Shown: in pieces, positions 1-12,970 of the stretch
How positions within the stretch are numbered: the first letter of the stretch is position 1
Layout of the letters: each line of letters begins with the position of its first letter
Assembly: GCA_027186245.1 (NCBI GenBank)
Contig: CP114493.1
Coordinates: 6,827,501-6,891,500, forward strand
DNA length: 64,000 bases
DNA from: Coriaria nepalensis
Taxonomy: Eukaryota; Streptophyta; Magnoliopsida; Cucurbitales; Coriariaceae
Direction: 5' to 3'
Notes under the pieces: generated by a model
Seen by the model: the letters and a program-made list of their open reading frames with translations, nothing else
Told to the model about the DNA's origin: nothing
The model's database searches: none
Made by a program: the position numbers and the translations under genes

Positions 1-62
1 TTCAGAATTGCCTCAAGTGGCTGGACAGCGATTGTATTGATTCCTCAGATGCAATGCAATAA
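1..62 (+). other. possible 3' end of an upstream gene
   Basis: All three forward frames are open at the window edge. The frame beginning at base 3 reads QNCLKWLDSDCIDSSDAMQ and stops with TAA at 60-62, which looks like a plausible natural protein end. The other two forward frames stop at about 40 and 106, so the choice is a guess. No family is recognised. Confidence 0.15.
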
Positions 63-1344
63 CATTCATTATGAAGTAATCATTTGAGTTTCTTGATGTT
101 AGAGAATAGGGTTCTTTTTGCAATCTAATTTCATCTGTCTGGTAGTTGCCCCAGTATTTTTGAACAACACATAATTTAAATATATGATTCACAGTACTTT
201 ATCCTCAGTGTCTTGTACTTGTTAAAATATATGCTGCATTTGCAGGCAATTATGTTATTTAATCATCAAAACTCATCCCATTGTATTCTTTACATGTTAT
301 TCATGGAGTATAGAACGAGGCAATCTTACAAGTTTCAGACGAATGTATTCCTCTAGGTTACAGTACAAATTCTGAACGATTAGTTTTCTATGAACTAATT
401 TCAAGAAACAGAAAAGACTGGAACTTCTTTCAAAAATCCATAACAGAGGAGCTGAGGTTGAGCAAAACCTCCAGAGAAGAAGAGGGAGCGAACTTACGGG
501 CGAAGAGAAAGCAAACAGAAGTCATATCCATCCATACGTTATCTATTTAACCATAATTACTAGATATGATCCAATTGTTAATGTGTTTGGTAGTATTTCG
601 AGTCTAAGCTTTTATCAGATCATTTTGAAAGTAAATTTTGAAATTGTCCGAAAAAAGCAAAAATATGAGTGTTAAAAGGTAATAAGGTCATTGATAGATA
701 GATTGATAGGTAAGATAGATAGATGGGGTTAATCCCCTCTTTCAAGGGTTGCAACTTAGGTTAAGATAGATAGGATTAGTCTCACGTTGTCTAGAGTGTG
801 TTTGTTAGTCTCTCAAGGGTTGCAACTTAGGTTATATTTGGCAATATTTTATTTATTTTGTATTTATAAAATTAATTTTTGTAATGATTATAAAAAATTA
901 TGTTAGAAATTAAAAAAAAATATTTTTTAAAATACAAAATCTATTTGGTATATTTAATTCAATTTTTTTTAAACTGAAATGTTCTTAATTCGATTTTTTC
1001 AACTGAAATGTTCTTGATTCGATTTAATGTTAACACTCAATATTATCATTACAAGTCTAAATTTAAAACTTACTTTTGAACTTTCATTTTAGATACCCAA
1101 TGTGAAAATATAGGTCACTGAAATAGATCTCATCAACTAGATTTGATTAACACATGAATTACAGCCTTAATCCATACACAATAATGCATGCATATCAAAC
1201 CAAAAACTCTAAACCAAAGTTGAAAGCATGAATTGAAAGCATGAGAGGAAGTCGAGTTGACGATGATCCCATCAAAAGCATGAGAAGAAGCCTTAACTCA
1301 TACTCATAATTACTAGTTTACTTGACGGGTCCAATGCTCCATCA
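63..1344. other. non-genic AT-rich DNA
   Basis: No coding exon is recognisable on either strand. The stretch holds a short GATA-type repeat near 697-730, a 22-bp exact direct repeat at 742-763 and 813-834 (core TCAAGGGTTGCAACTTAGG), and long A/T runs from about 840 to 970. It may be the outer part of an old transposon that includes the array at 1345-1795, but no clear termini are visible. Confidence 0.5.
742..834. repeat. 22-bp direct repeat pair
   Basis: The 22-bp sequence starting TCAAGGGTTGCAACTTAGG occurs at 742-763 and again at 813-834, 71 bp apart, next to GATA-type microsatellite DNA. It looks like a local duplication with no sign of function. Confidence 0.6.
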
Positions 1345-1795
1345 ACCTGTCAAATATCATAATTTTTAATTTACTCGATGAGTTGATTGAGCCTTCAACA
1401 CTTTGACCCATAAATGCATAGACCGACATCTCACATGTCTGCCTGAGACCATAGAACGATATATAAGATGTCTGTTTGTGTATTTACTGGTCGAAGGGTT
1501 GAAGACCTCATCGATCCGTCGAGTATCAAAATTTTTTGTTTCTCAACGGGTCAATGAGGCTTTCATCTCAGGCCAACATGTAAGATGTCGGTCTGTACAT
1601 TTACTGGTCGAAAGGCAGGGCCCATCGACCCGTCGAATATCATAATTTATTATTTACTTGATGAGTTGATGGGGCTTTCGACATGTCGAGCATCATAACT
1701 TCTAATTTACTTGACGAATCGATGAGGACTTCGACTCATCGAATGTCATAATTTCTAGTTTACTCGACGGATCGAAGGCTTCATTTACCTGTAGA
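1345..1795. repeat. diverged tandem array, about 53-bp unit
   Basis: Successive units begin TCGAATATCATAA at 1633, TCGAGCATCATAA at 1686 and TCGAATGTCATAA at 1739, exactly 53 bp apart. Related copies lie at about 1348 and 1527. Between those, a second module beginning TAAGATGTC and containing TTTACTGGTCGAA occurs at about 1465 and 1580, so there is a higher-order pattern. The units are rich in TCGA and CGACGG, which contrasts with the AT-rich flanks. An 80-codon open frame at 1403-1645 lies inside the array and is probably a by-product. Confidence 0.7.
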
Positions 1796-2483
1796 GTAAA
1801 ATAACATCTGATATTGATATTAATTTTTAAAGGAGATAAATTTGATGCTTTAGAAGATTTCAAATAAAATGATGGTATATTTGTTTTTATATTTATTATC
1901 TAATTTTTTATTTTTTCATATATTATTTTTTTTATATATTTATTTAACCAAATAATTAGAATTTCACAAATTTATTAGCACAACTATCGGATGTAAAAAC
2001 TTTATCATCCTAATTTTATCATTAAAAATAATAAAAAATAAAAATTATGATACTGTAAATAAGAAAAAAGAGAGTTAAAATATATTTTTATAAATATAGA
2101 AAATCACATTTTATAATTTTTATATTTTATTTTTTATAATTTTTTCCTAATTTTTTAAAAATAAGTTTTAAACAAAAACACAAAAATAATTTTCAAGCAA
2201 ACTTCTCATCCCAAAACCGATTTTCTTGTTTAGCTTGTCCTTGATCTTGAGTCAGTAAATTTTTAGCTTGTCCCAATTAATATTATTACAGCATATAATT
2301 CCAATGTCAATTTTATGAAGCTTGGTCCAAATTCGGCAAATTACAGCTTATTACAATACATGTGGTAAGTTCACATTCATATTTTGATTCATTGACCCAC
2401 CATATATAACGTCTTCTTTGTCGGCACCATTTACAATTTTGGAAAAATAAAAATGGGCTAAATTTTACATCAAGAAAAATGAG
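1796..2483. other. non-genic AT-rich DNA and MET1 3' flank
   Basis: Runs of A and T dominate 1850-2200. From about 2200 the composition becomes mixed and this part probably carries the 3' untranslated region of MET1, whose stop codon is at 2484-2486 on the minus strand. No gene is visible. Confidence 0.5.
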
Positions 2484-5400
2484 TCAAATTGTGTTTGACA
2501 ATTTATTATCTAATGCCTCCTTAAGCTTCTTCCCCAAAGCAAATGCCAATGGAGGAGGCACTGCATTTCCAATCTGCCGATGCTTGTGTTGAATGTTCCC
2601 GGAAAATTTATAGCTATCCGGAAATCCCTACATTTCATGGCAAATATATGACTAGACTCATTTCTAGGCATCTAAATTTCCCTTCCATTAAATACAAATT
2701 TCAAGAAAGACAAAAAAATCCCGTACCTGAGATCGAGCACATTCGCGAACGGTAAGAATCCTGTCCTGGTCAGGATGAAAGCACATTCCGACCTTCCCCA
2801 TAGGCTGAGGATCAGTAATGGAAGTTGGGAAGTTTCCTTCCCAGTCCAACCTTCCAAACAGACCTTTCCATTGATTGTGCCTTTTTGCTGTATTTGGAAG
2901 GCACCATGGTATTAAGTCCACCATTTGTCCCGTTGATAACTTTACCTAAAACAATTTGCATAAACTACTGGTAAAAGTTCTTATCTCAAAAAACCCAAAT
3001 GAAGTAAACAAATACATTTTGGAAGAAATTGTTTACCTTTTCGTCGGGTAGGTCCCGCCAATCAGCGCCAGGTCGTTTCGGAATCCTCTGACATCTTATA
3101 ACATTAAGCTCATTCATTTCTTTCGATATGTGATCGATTAAGGCCAACATATCTCCTCGGATTTTCTTTTGGAACCATGAAACAGGCTCATTTTTGTACT
3201 GCAATCAACAAATGAAAAACATTCAAGTTATTAAGTCTAATTTTTCCTTTATTTAAATTGAAGAGGCGAAAATATTTCTTACCTCGATTGTTGTGGCAGA
3301 GGCACCGTTTCCGACGGGTGGGAGTTCGCCAATTGTATCTCTAACAGTTATTGCTCGGAACGGAGCACCGCCAGCTGTACTCCGGGCAGCAGCATACTGG
3401 GAATTTCCAGATAGGCTGATCTTTAGCTCTGGGCTTGCAAAGACGTGCATTGGTTCAGGCCATTCAGGGAGAGTTTGGTCGGGCGAAGCTGCCCATATAA
3501 ATGCTCGTTTTCGTGATTGAGAAACACCAAATGCTCCAGCTTCTAGAATACCAAATCTTACCTACAGAAGTGAAATGAAACAATTCAGAGATAATCCACG
3601 AAAAATGGTCATCACTTTCATTAAGATAATTAAAAGGAAATGACATTTAAATTGTGCATTATTTAATTGCTTCTACCTGATATCCCATCTCGAGCAATGA
3701 AGCTACAGTTAGGTGGAAAGTCTGCCCTTTATTGAAGGAGACAAAATTTCTGACATTTTCCAGAAGGAAAAACTTGGGACGGAAGTATTCGGCAAAGGAG
3801 AGGAAAGCTAAGATCATCTCACACTGGACTTTACTCCAAGTACTCTGGTTAAATCTATTCATTCCAGAAAATCCCTGGATAAACACGATCATTGGATTAA
3901 ATCTCAGGTCATCGTACATTTTATTTAGAGCCTTGATAAAGCAAGAAAGATGTAAAAACCTGACAAGGAGGCCCTCCGTTGATAAAATCAACTTGTCCGG
4001 GCCGAGGCAGATTGCTGATTTCCTTTTCGTCAAGTTTTTCTGCCAGCTCAGTAGCCTCAGTGGTTGATATACAATCTTCAGAATCGCCACAGGCAGTCAT
4101 GATAGCCCTACATTGCAAGAAACATAAAAGAAACTAAATAAGATTCAAAACCCATACACCAGATATGTTAAGATTAAACAATCCCTTATTTTCTTTATTT
4201 ATTATTATTTTTTTTTAAGAAATAGGAAAACAGTAATTCATGTGAGAACAAAGTATTTACCTAAGGATCACATTGCAGTTATTTATGAATGTTAATGACT
4301 CTGGATGATTTAGGTTAAAGGCTTCTCCAGCAGGCTCTTCATATTCAATAGCCCACTTGGTCCGAATTGCACCTACAAGTAATAATGGAAGCAGACAAGT
4401 TAGTCATAGAATAAGCTTTAAAGTAAGCTTCAGTTGAATCTGAACATTGCCAGGAACTCAGAAAATGGAAGTTACCTGCTTGCTGTAAACCTTCTGATAA
4501 GCCACCACATCCAGCAAATATATCTAGAGTAGCCAGGCGATTATCATGCAATACATTCTTTTCTTTATCAGTTTCTTGAATATTAGTATCTTCTACTTCT
4601 TTACCCTTCCCCTTTCTCTTTTTATATGCAGCATTATCAACCCGCCTTTCACTAGAGGAATTGAGCTTGATATGTGCAGGCAACTGAACATTAAACACAC
4701 AAGTTCAGTGATAGCAGGTAGGCTCATAACTCAATAAACAAAGTCCCGAGAGAGAAATCTCAACAAATTAAACTCTCTCAAGAAATTGAAACCCCGGAAA
4801 TAAGAATTTGACCATAAAATAGATTAGGTTATAGGACTCTCTTGGTGAAAATGATAGCTACCTGTTTTAAAGTTCCCTTCGCAGAATTGTACAAATGTTC
4901 ACAAAAGAAGCTATGGTCGAAGATGACAGGAGTTTCCATTGAATGAAAATCATGCCTCTTTCTTACTTCACATTTCCCTTCTATAGCTTCTACGGGCTTT
5001 GACAATATGTCTTCACTATAATAAACCTGAAAATTCAATTACACAAAAATCTTATGATGCTTCCAAAAGAATTATATATTTCATAATAAAGTCAAAAATT
5101 AGTCTTAAGTAAAGAACCGAAAATTCTTGGCCAGGAAATGGGACTTACTTCACAAATATCAGAACCATAAGATTTCTCTGCTGATATGTCCTCTGGTCTG
5201 AAGAATCTCCTAACTTTGACCATGATTGAAGCAGGACAAGCTTGTTTGGAAGAAACATTAGGCACTTCAATTTCCAGTAAATGACAAACAACATAAGGTT
5301 TGAGCCCTACATTTCTCCCACTTTTGTGAAGTTCAAACTCCCTACCATCCATTTCAAAATGGTGAGGAGCTAGATATACATAATCATGAACATTATACAC

Positions 5401-8400
5401 AGTTCCCTTGTATGTAAATCCAGTCCTTGATGAATTCATCTTGAAAGACTCTTTCTCTCTCTCGCCTTCCTCTACTTTACAAGCATGACAAAGTCCACTT
5501 CCAAGGCCCATTTTCTCAGTTGGAAGGCGAAAGAAAGCACCTCTCTCAGGCCAATACAAGCTTTTACAATAATACTCCATCGGCAATTCTTTACATTTCC
5601 TCTCCTCTGCTCTCTCCCTATCAGCCTTATCCTTATTAGCATTGGCTTTCCTATACTGATATCCCCATGGCCTTAACTCAGTCTCCACAACAACTATTTC
5701 TTTTATTTCTTCCAACTCGAATTCTAAACAATCATTAGTAAGAAACAGCTCTCTCTCATTGGCAACATTGCCAAGAAGAGTCTCAGATCCTCTCACCATA
5801 TGTCTTCCATGAACTTTCTTCCTTCCTTTTGGACCTTCAAACATATACTCCACAAAATACACAGTAGGAAGTGCATTTCGATTCTCCGCTTCCACTGAAA
5901 CAAAACCACCTACAGCAACCAAATTCCCCAAAACAGCAGCTTGTTTATAAAGATTATAACCTGAACAAGTTTTTCCAATTACTTCGCCTTCCCATTTAAT
6001 ATCATTATCAGAACATTGCATTTTTGTCAACTTGACAAGAGCATGTAACTTCTCCTTTTTCTCTTCCACTTGCACTGTTCCTTCTTCCACAACCTCTTCA
6101 TTATCTTCCTCTCCAACTTCCTCTTGCTCTTCCTCCAATTCGTCTTCTTTTCCTTCATTTCCATTTGCCTCTGTTGATTCCTCAGGTGAGTAATTAGAGT
6201 AAAACTCTCCCCATATCCTATTTATCAATCTCGTTGTAGTAGCAGGCATAGCTTTGCGATTTGACACAACAGGTCCCATTGATGCTCTTGGGTTCAAGTT
6301 CGCCTGCTGTTTTACAACCACCTTCTTCTTCATCAACCACTTTGTATGATGCCTTTCTTCCATTTTATCACAAAGACCCATCACAAAAGCACACTTCTTT
6401 ATTGTTTCATCAGGATATTCTGCGAACTGCTGCAGTATAATTTGTCCATGAACCACTATGTACCTTTCAACCACAGCTGGATTGGAAGATATATAGGTGG
6501 GGTCGTCCTTATCAACTTCAGATACTCTCTTGATGACATCTGGAAAAGAGAGTCTTGACACACGACTTTGTTCTTTTAGTAAAGTAATGATGCTTATTGC
6601 AAGCCTCGCAGTTTTAAGAACTGTTTGATACCATGGAGCATACTGTTTAGATGGCTTTCCCAATCTGTACCTGATAAAGCAAACACCAAGTTCAATGAAT
6701 TTCTATTAATAATGAATTGGTATGTTTTAGATAGAGAATATCAGGTTATTCTAAAAGGTGAGCAATGCAGATGAATATACAGTAACATTCTATTTTAAAG
6801 GTACAATAATGAATACCAAAACAAGACATTCTTGGGTAGACTATGTCTACGGTAGACCGATCCATCTCAACCATGTCAACTTCATGATGTCCCATCATAC
6901 ATCACATCAAGGTAGTGTGTGGTTGAGATTGATCGGTCTATTGTAGACACGGTCTATCTCGGAAATTTTCTACCAAAACCTCATAAATAACCAAAATAAC
7001 ATGTTATGCTTATTATACTAACTATGTAGGAATGAAAACTAGGGCATTGTAATGTAAAAAAACTCATTCACGAAAAAGAAATCTATTATGCTATTTAATA
7101 AGTTATGGGCCAGAGATGTAACATACCAAGCCATATCAGTTCGGATTGAAATGAAGACCATAGAGGATCCAAACTCAATCATCCATTCCTTTATGGCACT
7201 CAAATAAATTGGAATCCCATCAAGATTCTGAGCCTGAGCAGAACCCGAAGAAGACTGGTTAAGGTCAGCATCAAGACAGAATCCACTCCCATCATCAGAA
7301 GTCATAACTCCAGACCCATATATAGTGACATCAATATCAGCACAAGGTTTCATAGGAAGAAGCTCCAAGGAACTAAGCCGAGAATCCGAATTGTACAGCG
7401 ACCAATTATGAAGCATGCTTCTAGGAAGTTCATCAGCATCACATATATCCATATCACCTCCAAAAACAACATACTCATCTGTTTCTTCAGCAGTTGTCTT
7501 GTAATAAGCCGGTAAAGGGTAATCATTTGCAATCTCATCCTCATTGATCTTAATATAAAACTTGTTCGAAGAATTACCGGAACGTTGATTCTTCTTCCGC
7601 TTCATTGATCGCCAGTACTCTTCTTCTTGAAGCAACTTAGCCAATTTCAAATCATCATCTTCCTCGACTCCAATTGCAGGTAAATCAGATGGATTGATTT
7701 CCACTCCATCTCTAATTTTCAAGGTGGAATTAGTCATCCCAAAAGATGCCCCATTTGTAGGCATAATTAAACTCCCCTGTTTTCTATTCTCATCTTTAAG
7801 TGCAACAAGCACAGGTAAATCCATAAATATCTGATCACTTTTCTTAGAGGTATCATCTAAACTAACAAGTTGATTATATATAAATTCTCCTTGTGAGATG
7901 ATAAAATCCTTAACAGACATACTGGAAGGAAAATTCTTACTACTACTCATGGACCGAACAACCCCAGCAACCAATTCATCCAAGGTCAAGTCGGGATTTC
8001 CACCGCAAGTTTTAGATAATTTCTTGTAAACCTCTACAGAAGCATTGGCCTTTTGCAAGAAAATATTATACAAATTTTTGTACCCACCTGCTGGTTTAAG
8101 ACAATCATAATCAGCAATATCAGTAGAGACCCATATAACAGGGGAGCCATCTTCATATCCAGATATTGCCCACGCTTCAATCCGTCCAAAGCCTTCACAT
8201 CTTACCCCTTTCTCCTTCTCCTTATCAGAGCTCTCATCTAATGGCAGAATAAGACCTGAAATGAACAGATCGTCAACTTCTAACATCTCTACGGCTTGCG
8301 GCTTACCTTCAGAATCATGGAAAGTGAAATCTGTGAGTCTTCTATTCGGGCGAGAATTGTCCTGGCCTGAGGTCAAGGCTATGGCTGCGATCTCATCTTC

Positions 8401-8832
8401 TACCTTGGTGTCCTCTTTACGTTCGATAAGAGAAGATTTCTCTTCAAGTCGGACGGATTTGTCCTTGAAGTCTGAACAAGCAGCAGCCCGCTTTGGCATT
8501 TTCCGAACGGCAGAAATCTTTTCAGCAGCCTCAGATCTGCCTCTCTTCTTTTTCGATTTTGTCTCTTCCGCCCTCTTAGAATCGGGACCCTTTGACTTGT
8601 TTTTACTCTTCTTTCCCTTGCCTAAAAACAAAACATCAAGCATACACCTTTACGATTAACGAGTCTCGGAATTATTCCACAGAGCAAGTGAATCAAAAGA
8701 AAGAAGAAGAATAAAAAAAAAAAAACAGCGAAGGAGATTACCATCTGAGTTATTTTTATTTTTGCCTTTCTCTTCAGGTGCGATCGAACCTAGTTCACTT
8801 TGGCTCGCATTCAACGTGCTAGCGGACCCCAT
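2484..8832 (-). CDS. MET1: MET1 maintenance DNA (cytosine-5)-methyltransferase
   Basis: Copies CG methylation onto newly replicated DNA in the nucleus (plant DNMT1 orthologue). Coding exons on the minus strand: 8742-8832, 7127-8621, 5149-6670, 4862-5026, 4476-4683, 4261-4372, 3960-4107, 3677-3874, 3283-3561, 3037-3198, 2727-2945, 2484-2627. They sum to 1580 codons plus stop, near the known family length (about 1530). All introns are GT-AG. The order is a Lys-rich N-terminus, first replication-foci domain (about residues 110-250), second replication-foci domain (about 470-620), an acidic stretch, two BAH domains (about 740-880 and 930-1090), a short Lys/Gly linker, then the catalytic domain. 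Visible catalytic motifs are [12 protein letters not shown] (motif I), GGPPCQGFSG with catalytic Cys near 1246 (IV), ENVRNF (VI), QSRKRAF (VIII) and [12 protein letters not shown] (X). Nothing is broken. Start chosen at the first ATG of the upstream short exon. Confidence 0.97.
6836..6957. repeat. fold-back element in MET1 intron 2
   Basis: Two arms of 38 bp, 6836-6873 and 6920-6957, are imperfect inverted repeats around a 46-bp loop. Shared cores include TAGACCGAT and TCTCAACCA against their complements. It lies in the intron between MET1 exons 2 and 3 (6671-7126). It could be a small MITE or a simple fold-back. No clear target-site duplication was found. Confidence 0.7.
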
Positions 8833-8990
8833 TGAGTTCTTCCTTCCTCCCAGGCTTAAGACGCTCTGGTTCTTAGAAAGGGAGGTAGAGAAATCGGCAA
8901 GACGTAAAGAAGAACAGAAGAGGCCAGAAAATAACGTTCATCTTCTGAGTAGGCAGGTGAGAAGAATATATACTAAACCCCATCAAATAT

Positions 8991-9000
8991 GGCGGGAAAA
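8991..9000 (-). promoter_or_regulatory. E2F-type site upstream of MET1
   Basis: The minus strand reads TTTTCCCGCC, matching the E2F consensus WTTSSCSS, about 160 bp upstream of the MET1 ATG. MET1 is known in Arabidopsis to be controlled through the retinoblastoma pathway, so the placement makes sense. The consensus is short, and binding is inference. Confidence 0.5.
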
Positions 9001-9017
9001 CGCAATGTTTTCTGTGG

Positions 9018-9025
9018 ATTGGCGC
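9018..9025 (+). promoter_or_regulatory. second E2F-like site upstream of MET1
   Basis: The plus strand reads ATTGGCGC, which also fits WTTSSCSS, 18 bp from the stronger site at 8991-9000. Paired sites are common in E2F-regulated plant promoters. On its own this match is weak. Confidence 0.35.
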
Positions 9026-9039
9026 CTTCCCAAATTGTA

Positions 9040-10048
9040 AATCTTAAAAAAAAAAAGCCCTAAAATTTTCCTTCTTTGGGTTGGATATTGGGGATATATT
9101 CTTACATTTTTTTACTCAAATTTTTATTTTCTTCCGTATGGAGCAATCTAAAATTGCTAGACAATTATTTTTATTATTGAGAGTTGGCCTCGACTTTTTT
9201 TAAATAAATAATTCTTAATTAAATAAATATTTTATTATATATTAATTATTACAATTCTATTACATAATGGTTGGGCTTATATGATCCGAGTCTAGTCGGG
9301 CTTAACCAGATCAAAAATACTACACCAACCAACCTGATAAATTTAAAAATAAATCTAAGTTCAGCTCATCTAAAATAATTTAGACCAGATTTCAGGCCAA
9401 ATTTTTTTATCGAATTATAGGACATATTGAAAAGCCCAATTTATTTTAAAAGTTATATCCATATATGATTTTAAATATAAATAATGTATCTTATTAAATT
9501 TAAAAATATAAGATTTTTGAATTCTTAACTAATTACTAAAATAACGGATCTAATTTAAAATTTGTGTTAATAACTTTTTATTTATAATTAACTTTGAATA
9601 TATGGAATAATTGTCGAAAATCTATTAAGTTTTAATTTTGATATTAGATTTAAAAATTAATTAAGAAGATTTTCATTTGTTTTTGTGTAACATATTAAGG
9701 TCGTATTTAAAACCTTTCAATGAGCATGAAATCAAGAATTAAGACCTTCTCAACATAAAATTAAAACAAGTATAGAATAAGATCAAAAGTGAAAAATAGC
9801 ATAAAAATAAAAATATGGGGAGGAAAACATAATTTTGCATTTTTTAGCCACAAAATTGAATAGATTACCCAATTTTCTTTTAACAACAAAAACAGAAAAA
9901 CAAAAAATCTAGATGAAGTGAATAATAGAAAAATAAATAACTGGTTATAGAGTTTGCCCCGTGGCATTCAATTGGGTCGTTTACTCCCAGAAGGTTTGAG
10001 TCTTGACAGGCAGCGATAAGCAGTGAAGACGCAGTAAGCGAGGCGGCC
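9040..10048. other. intergenic region between divergent genes
   Basis: About 1 kb of AT-rich DNA separates the MET1 promoter (-) from the FemAB-like gene (+). No exon, repeat or transposon end was recognised. The last 100 bp before 10049 are less AT-rich and probably hold the 5' leader of the plus-strand gene. Confidence 0.5.
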
Positions 10049-12970
10049 ATGGCAGTAGCAGCGAGCTACTGCAAGCCTACTCCATTTCTGGGTCGATTCC
10101 GATTTCCTTCTGTAAGTCCAGCTTCACACTTCCCTTCGAATCTGGCTAACTGGTCTGTAGAAGTAGTGGAATTTACCTTTTGCTCTACCGCGATACTACA
10201 ATTTCTTCTGCGTTTTGATTTGCAAAGCTTCTATGATTCGCTTTCTTTAGATATCAATCCCTGTTACCCAGTTGTTTAATTTGTTTGATGAATTATTTCG
10301 TTATTGTTGTGATTGGTGAATTGAATCATGTTATTTTGGATACCTATCTTCCTAAACGATAAATGAAAATAGGCCATTTTGTTTTTTCCTTTAACTGTGG
10401 CTCTTCAGATGTTTTCACTTTGTGTTTTGACAACATAAACTGAGCTTATTTATTAACTCGAGTGAAAAATTGTTCCTTTTTTCAAATTTCAGGGAAAGTC
10501 AGAATCTAAACCTATTGTTGGTACTGCGGCTTCTTTTCGCGTTAGTGCTTTATTTTGGGGATCTAAGAAATCCATCGAGCCGAAAGAAGTTGACTTTTCT
10601 CTGGGGGTTTTCTCTTTGACAGGGTTAGGCCCAGAGGTGTTCCATTTTTTATGGTTGATTAGTACAGTAGTTAATCCCAAGATGTTTATACTCGTCTCTT
10701 ACAGTTAGTAAACCTTATCCTTATTTTTTTTCCATATAAATTCAGGGAAGCTCAGTTTTCGAGTTGAAACCCAAAGAATTAGCAATTTCAGTTGTTTCTT
10801 CCATCTCTGAGATTCCAGCCAGTGATTGGGATGCATGCTCTTTGGATTCCACGGGGCCTGATAAGTTCAATCCGTTTCTCACCCATGGCTTCCTTTCTTC
10901 TTTGGAAGAGACAGGTTGTGCAGTGAAGGTCTGTACATTTAAACATTGCACAAGATCAAATCCGTAACCTTCTACGCATTGCATTATTGCTCTTTTTTTA
11001 CCTTTAATCTGATATCAGGAAACTGGATGGATGCCAAAACATATTGTTGCTAAGGATGAATCAAACAACATTATAGCAGTTGTTCCACTCTACCTTAAAA
11101 GGTTTAGTATCTAGATTGATTCATAAAACAAGCTCTTTTTTTTTTTTTTTCTTTTGCAACTTCGATTGACCGCTTGGAAAATTTGGATCTGCAGTCATTC
11201 ATATGGTGAATTTGTCTTTGATCATTCTTGGGCTGATGCATACTATAGTTTCGGGGCGAGATACTATCCAAAACTACAATGTTGTGTGCCTTTCACTCCA
11301 GTAACTGGTCCGAGGATTTTAATCCGTAACGTTTCATATAAAGATCAGGTTTTTGATGTTATAGTTCAAGCTCTCAAGGACATGACAGAAAAGGTAATTA
11401 ATGTTAGTAGTTTATATTCACTATTTTGTTGTACTCTAACATTCTATTGGTCATCAGTTTCAGTTATCATCACTACATATTACGTTCCCATCTGGAAAGG
11501 AATCAGACAGGTTGAGTGGAAACGGATTTCTTCAAAGGATCGGAATGCAGTATCACTGGAAAAACCGTAACTATAAAAGGTCCGTGATAACTAACCATTG
11601 GGCCTCATAAGATTTTACATGTCACCTTAGTAATATAGGAAGTCTTCATCATTTTACATCTATGTTGCAGTTTTGATGAATTCCTGATGGACATGAAGCA
11701 GAGCAAAAGGAAAAATATCCGTCAAGAGCGTAAAAAGGTCGGTCATTTTCTACATTCAATTCCTTGTGTGTAAATGCTTTTACATCCTTATGAAAGTTTC
11801 TTGGTCTGTCATAATTTTTTCAATAATATGAATAAAGTCAAATCAAAGGCGATTCTATGCACTTAGCATCTTAAAACGAAAGTGTTGAGTTATTGCTTAT
11901 TTCCTTGATTAAATTCATCATCACATGTCTTATTGAAATTTTATTTGTGCAGATCTCAGCTCAAAACTTAACTATGAAACGGCTCCGTGGTCATGAAATA
12001 AAGGTACAAAATTTAAAATTTGCTCTTATAATCTACATCAACTCATTATTAGTTGCTTTGCTATATTTATCCATTTATTGTGTACGATTTCATATATTAA
12101 TACATCACAAATGAAAATACTCTATTTAACTTATATTTATCTTTTCGCAGGCCAAGCACTGGGATTCATTCTATAAGTTTTACCAGAACACAACCGACAA
12201 CAAGTCTGGTCCTTTACCGTTTTAACTCCCTTTCAGTTAGGCAATAATATTACTATATAAACGTGCTCAAGCCGAACTTCTTTATATATCATTATTATAT
12301 AAAATTCTTGTTTGAAACTATGTAAAGGTGGGGCACTCCTTATCTGACAAGGGATTTCTTCCACAACATGGGGTCGAAAATGGGAGATCAAGTACTCTTA
12401 GTTGTTGCCGAACAGGGAGATGAACTTGTTGCTGGAGCTCTTAATCTTATTGGAGGAGATACCTTATTCGGGCGATTATGGGGGTGTGACCCTAGAGCTT
12501 ACTATCCAAGTTTGCATTTCGAGTCCTGCTATTACCAGGTTTCGAAAAAGTCACCGAAGTTTATAAAATTTATCTGCATTTAAGTCCTGATCATCATCAT
12601 CTAGAGACTGGAATAGTTGAGTATCTTAAACTTCAACATGAACAGGCAATAGAAGCAGCTATTGAGCTTAACCTAAGTACGGTAGAGGCTGGAGCTCAAG
12701 GCGAGCATAAGATTCAGCGAGGTTACTTGCCCGTGACAACTTACAGCTGTCATTACCTTAAAGATGAAGGTTTCAGAAAGGCTATAAACAACTTTTTAAC
12801 CCGCGAGTCAACACAGGTAGCTAACTACATACTTAGCCTCAAAACCCGAGAAATTAACGTTGGAACTAATCTAACCATTTATTGTGATGTTGTAATTGCA
12901 GGTTAAGCTTGTTATGAAACTATTGCATGATTCTGGGCCTTTTAACGAAGGGTATATAAATAGTGAGTAG
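10049..12970 (+). CDS. FemAB-like / GNAT-fold protein (PF04339 type)
   Basis: Exons: 10049-10111, 10493-10636, 10746-10928, 11019-11101, 11195-11393, 11458-11579, 11671-11737, 11953-12003, 12151-12203, 12328-12538, 12646-12816, 12902-12970, giving 471 aa. The product resembles the plant homologue of bacterial 'peptidoglycan biosynthesis/recognition' FemAB-like proteins (At2g23390 type). Recognisable stretches are ISEIPASDWDAC, NPFLTHGFLSSLE, GEFVFDHSWADAYY, SKRKNIRQERKK and FESCYYQAIE. The first 70 residues are Ser/Pro-rich and could be an organelle transit peptide, which is inference. The donor ending exon 2 is the least certain: CAGAG|GTGTTC at 10636 keeps the frame, but other phase-0 donors exist. 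The enzymatic reaction is not known for the plant family. Confidence 0.88.

Noticed and set aside
1403..1645. 80-codon open frame in the 53-bp array
   Set aside because: It lies within a repeated, decayed region, and the array explains its low stop density.
6836..6957. A microRNA precursor in the MET1 intron
   Set aside because: The stem has several mismatches but no recognised microRNA sequence. A fold-back transposon fits as well, so no RNA gene is called.
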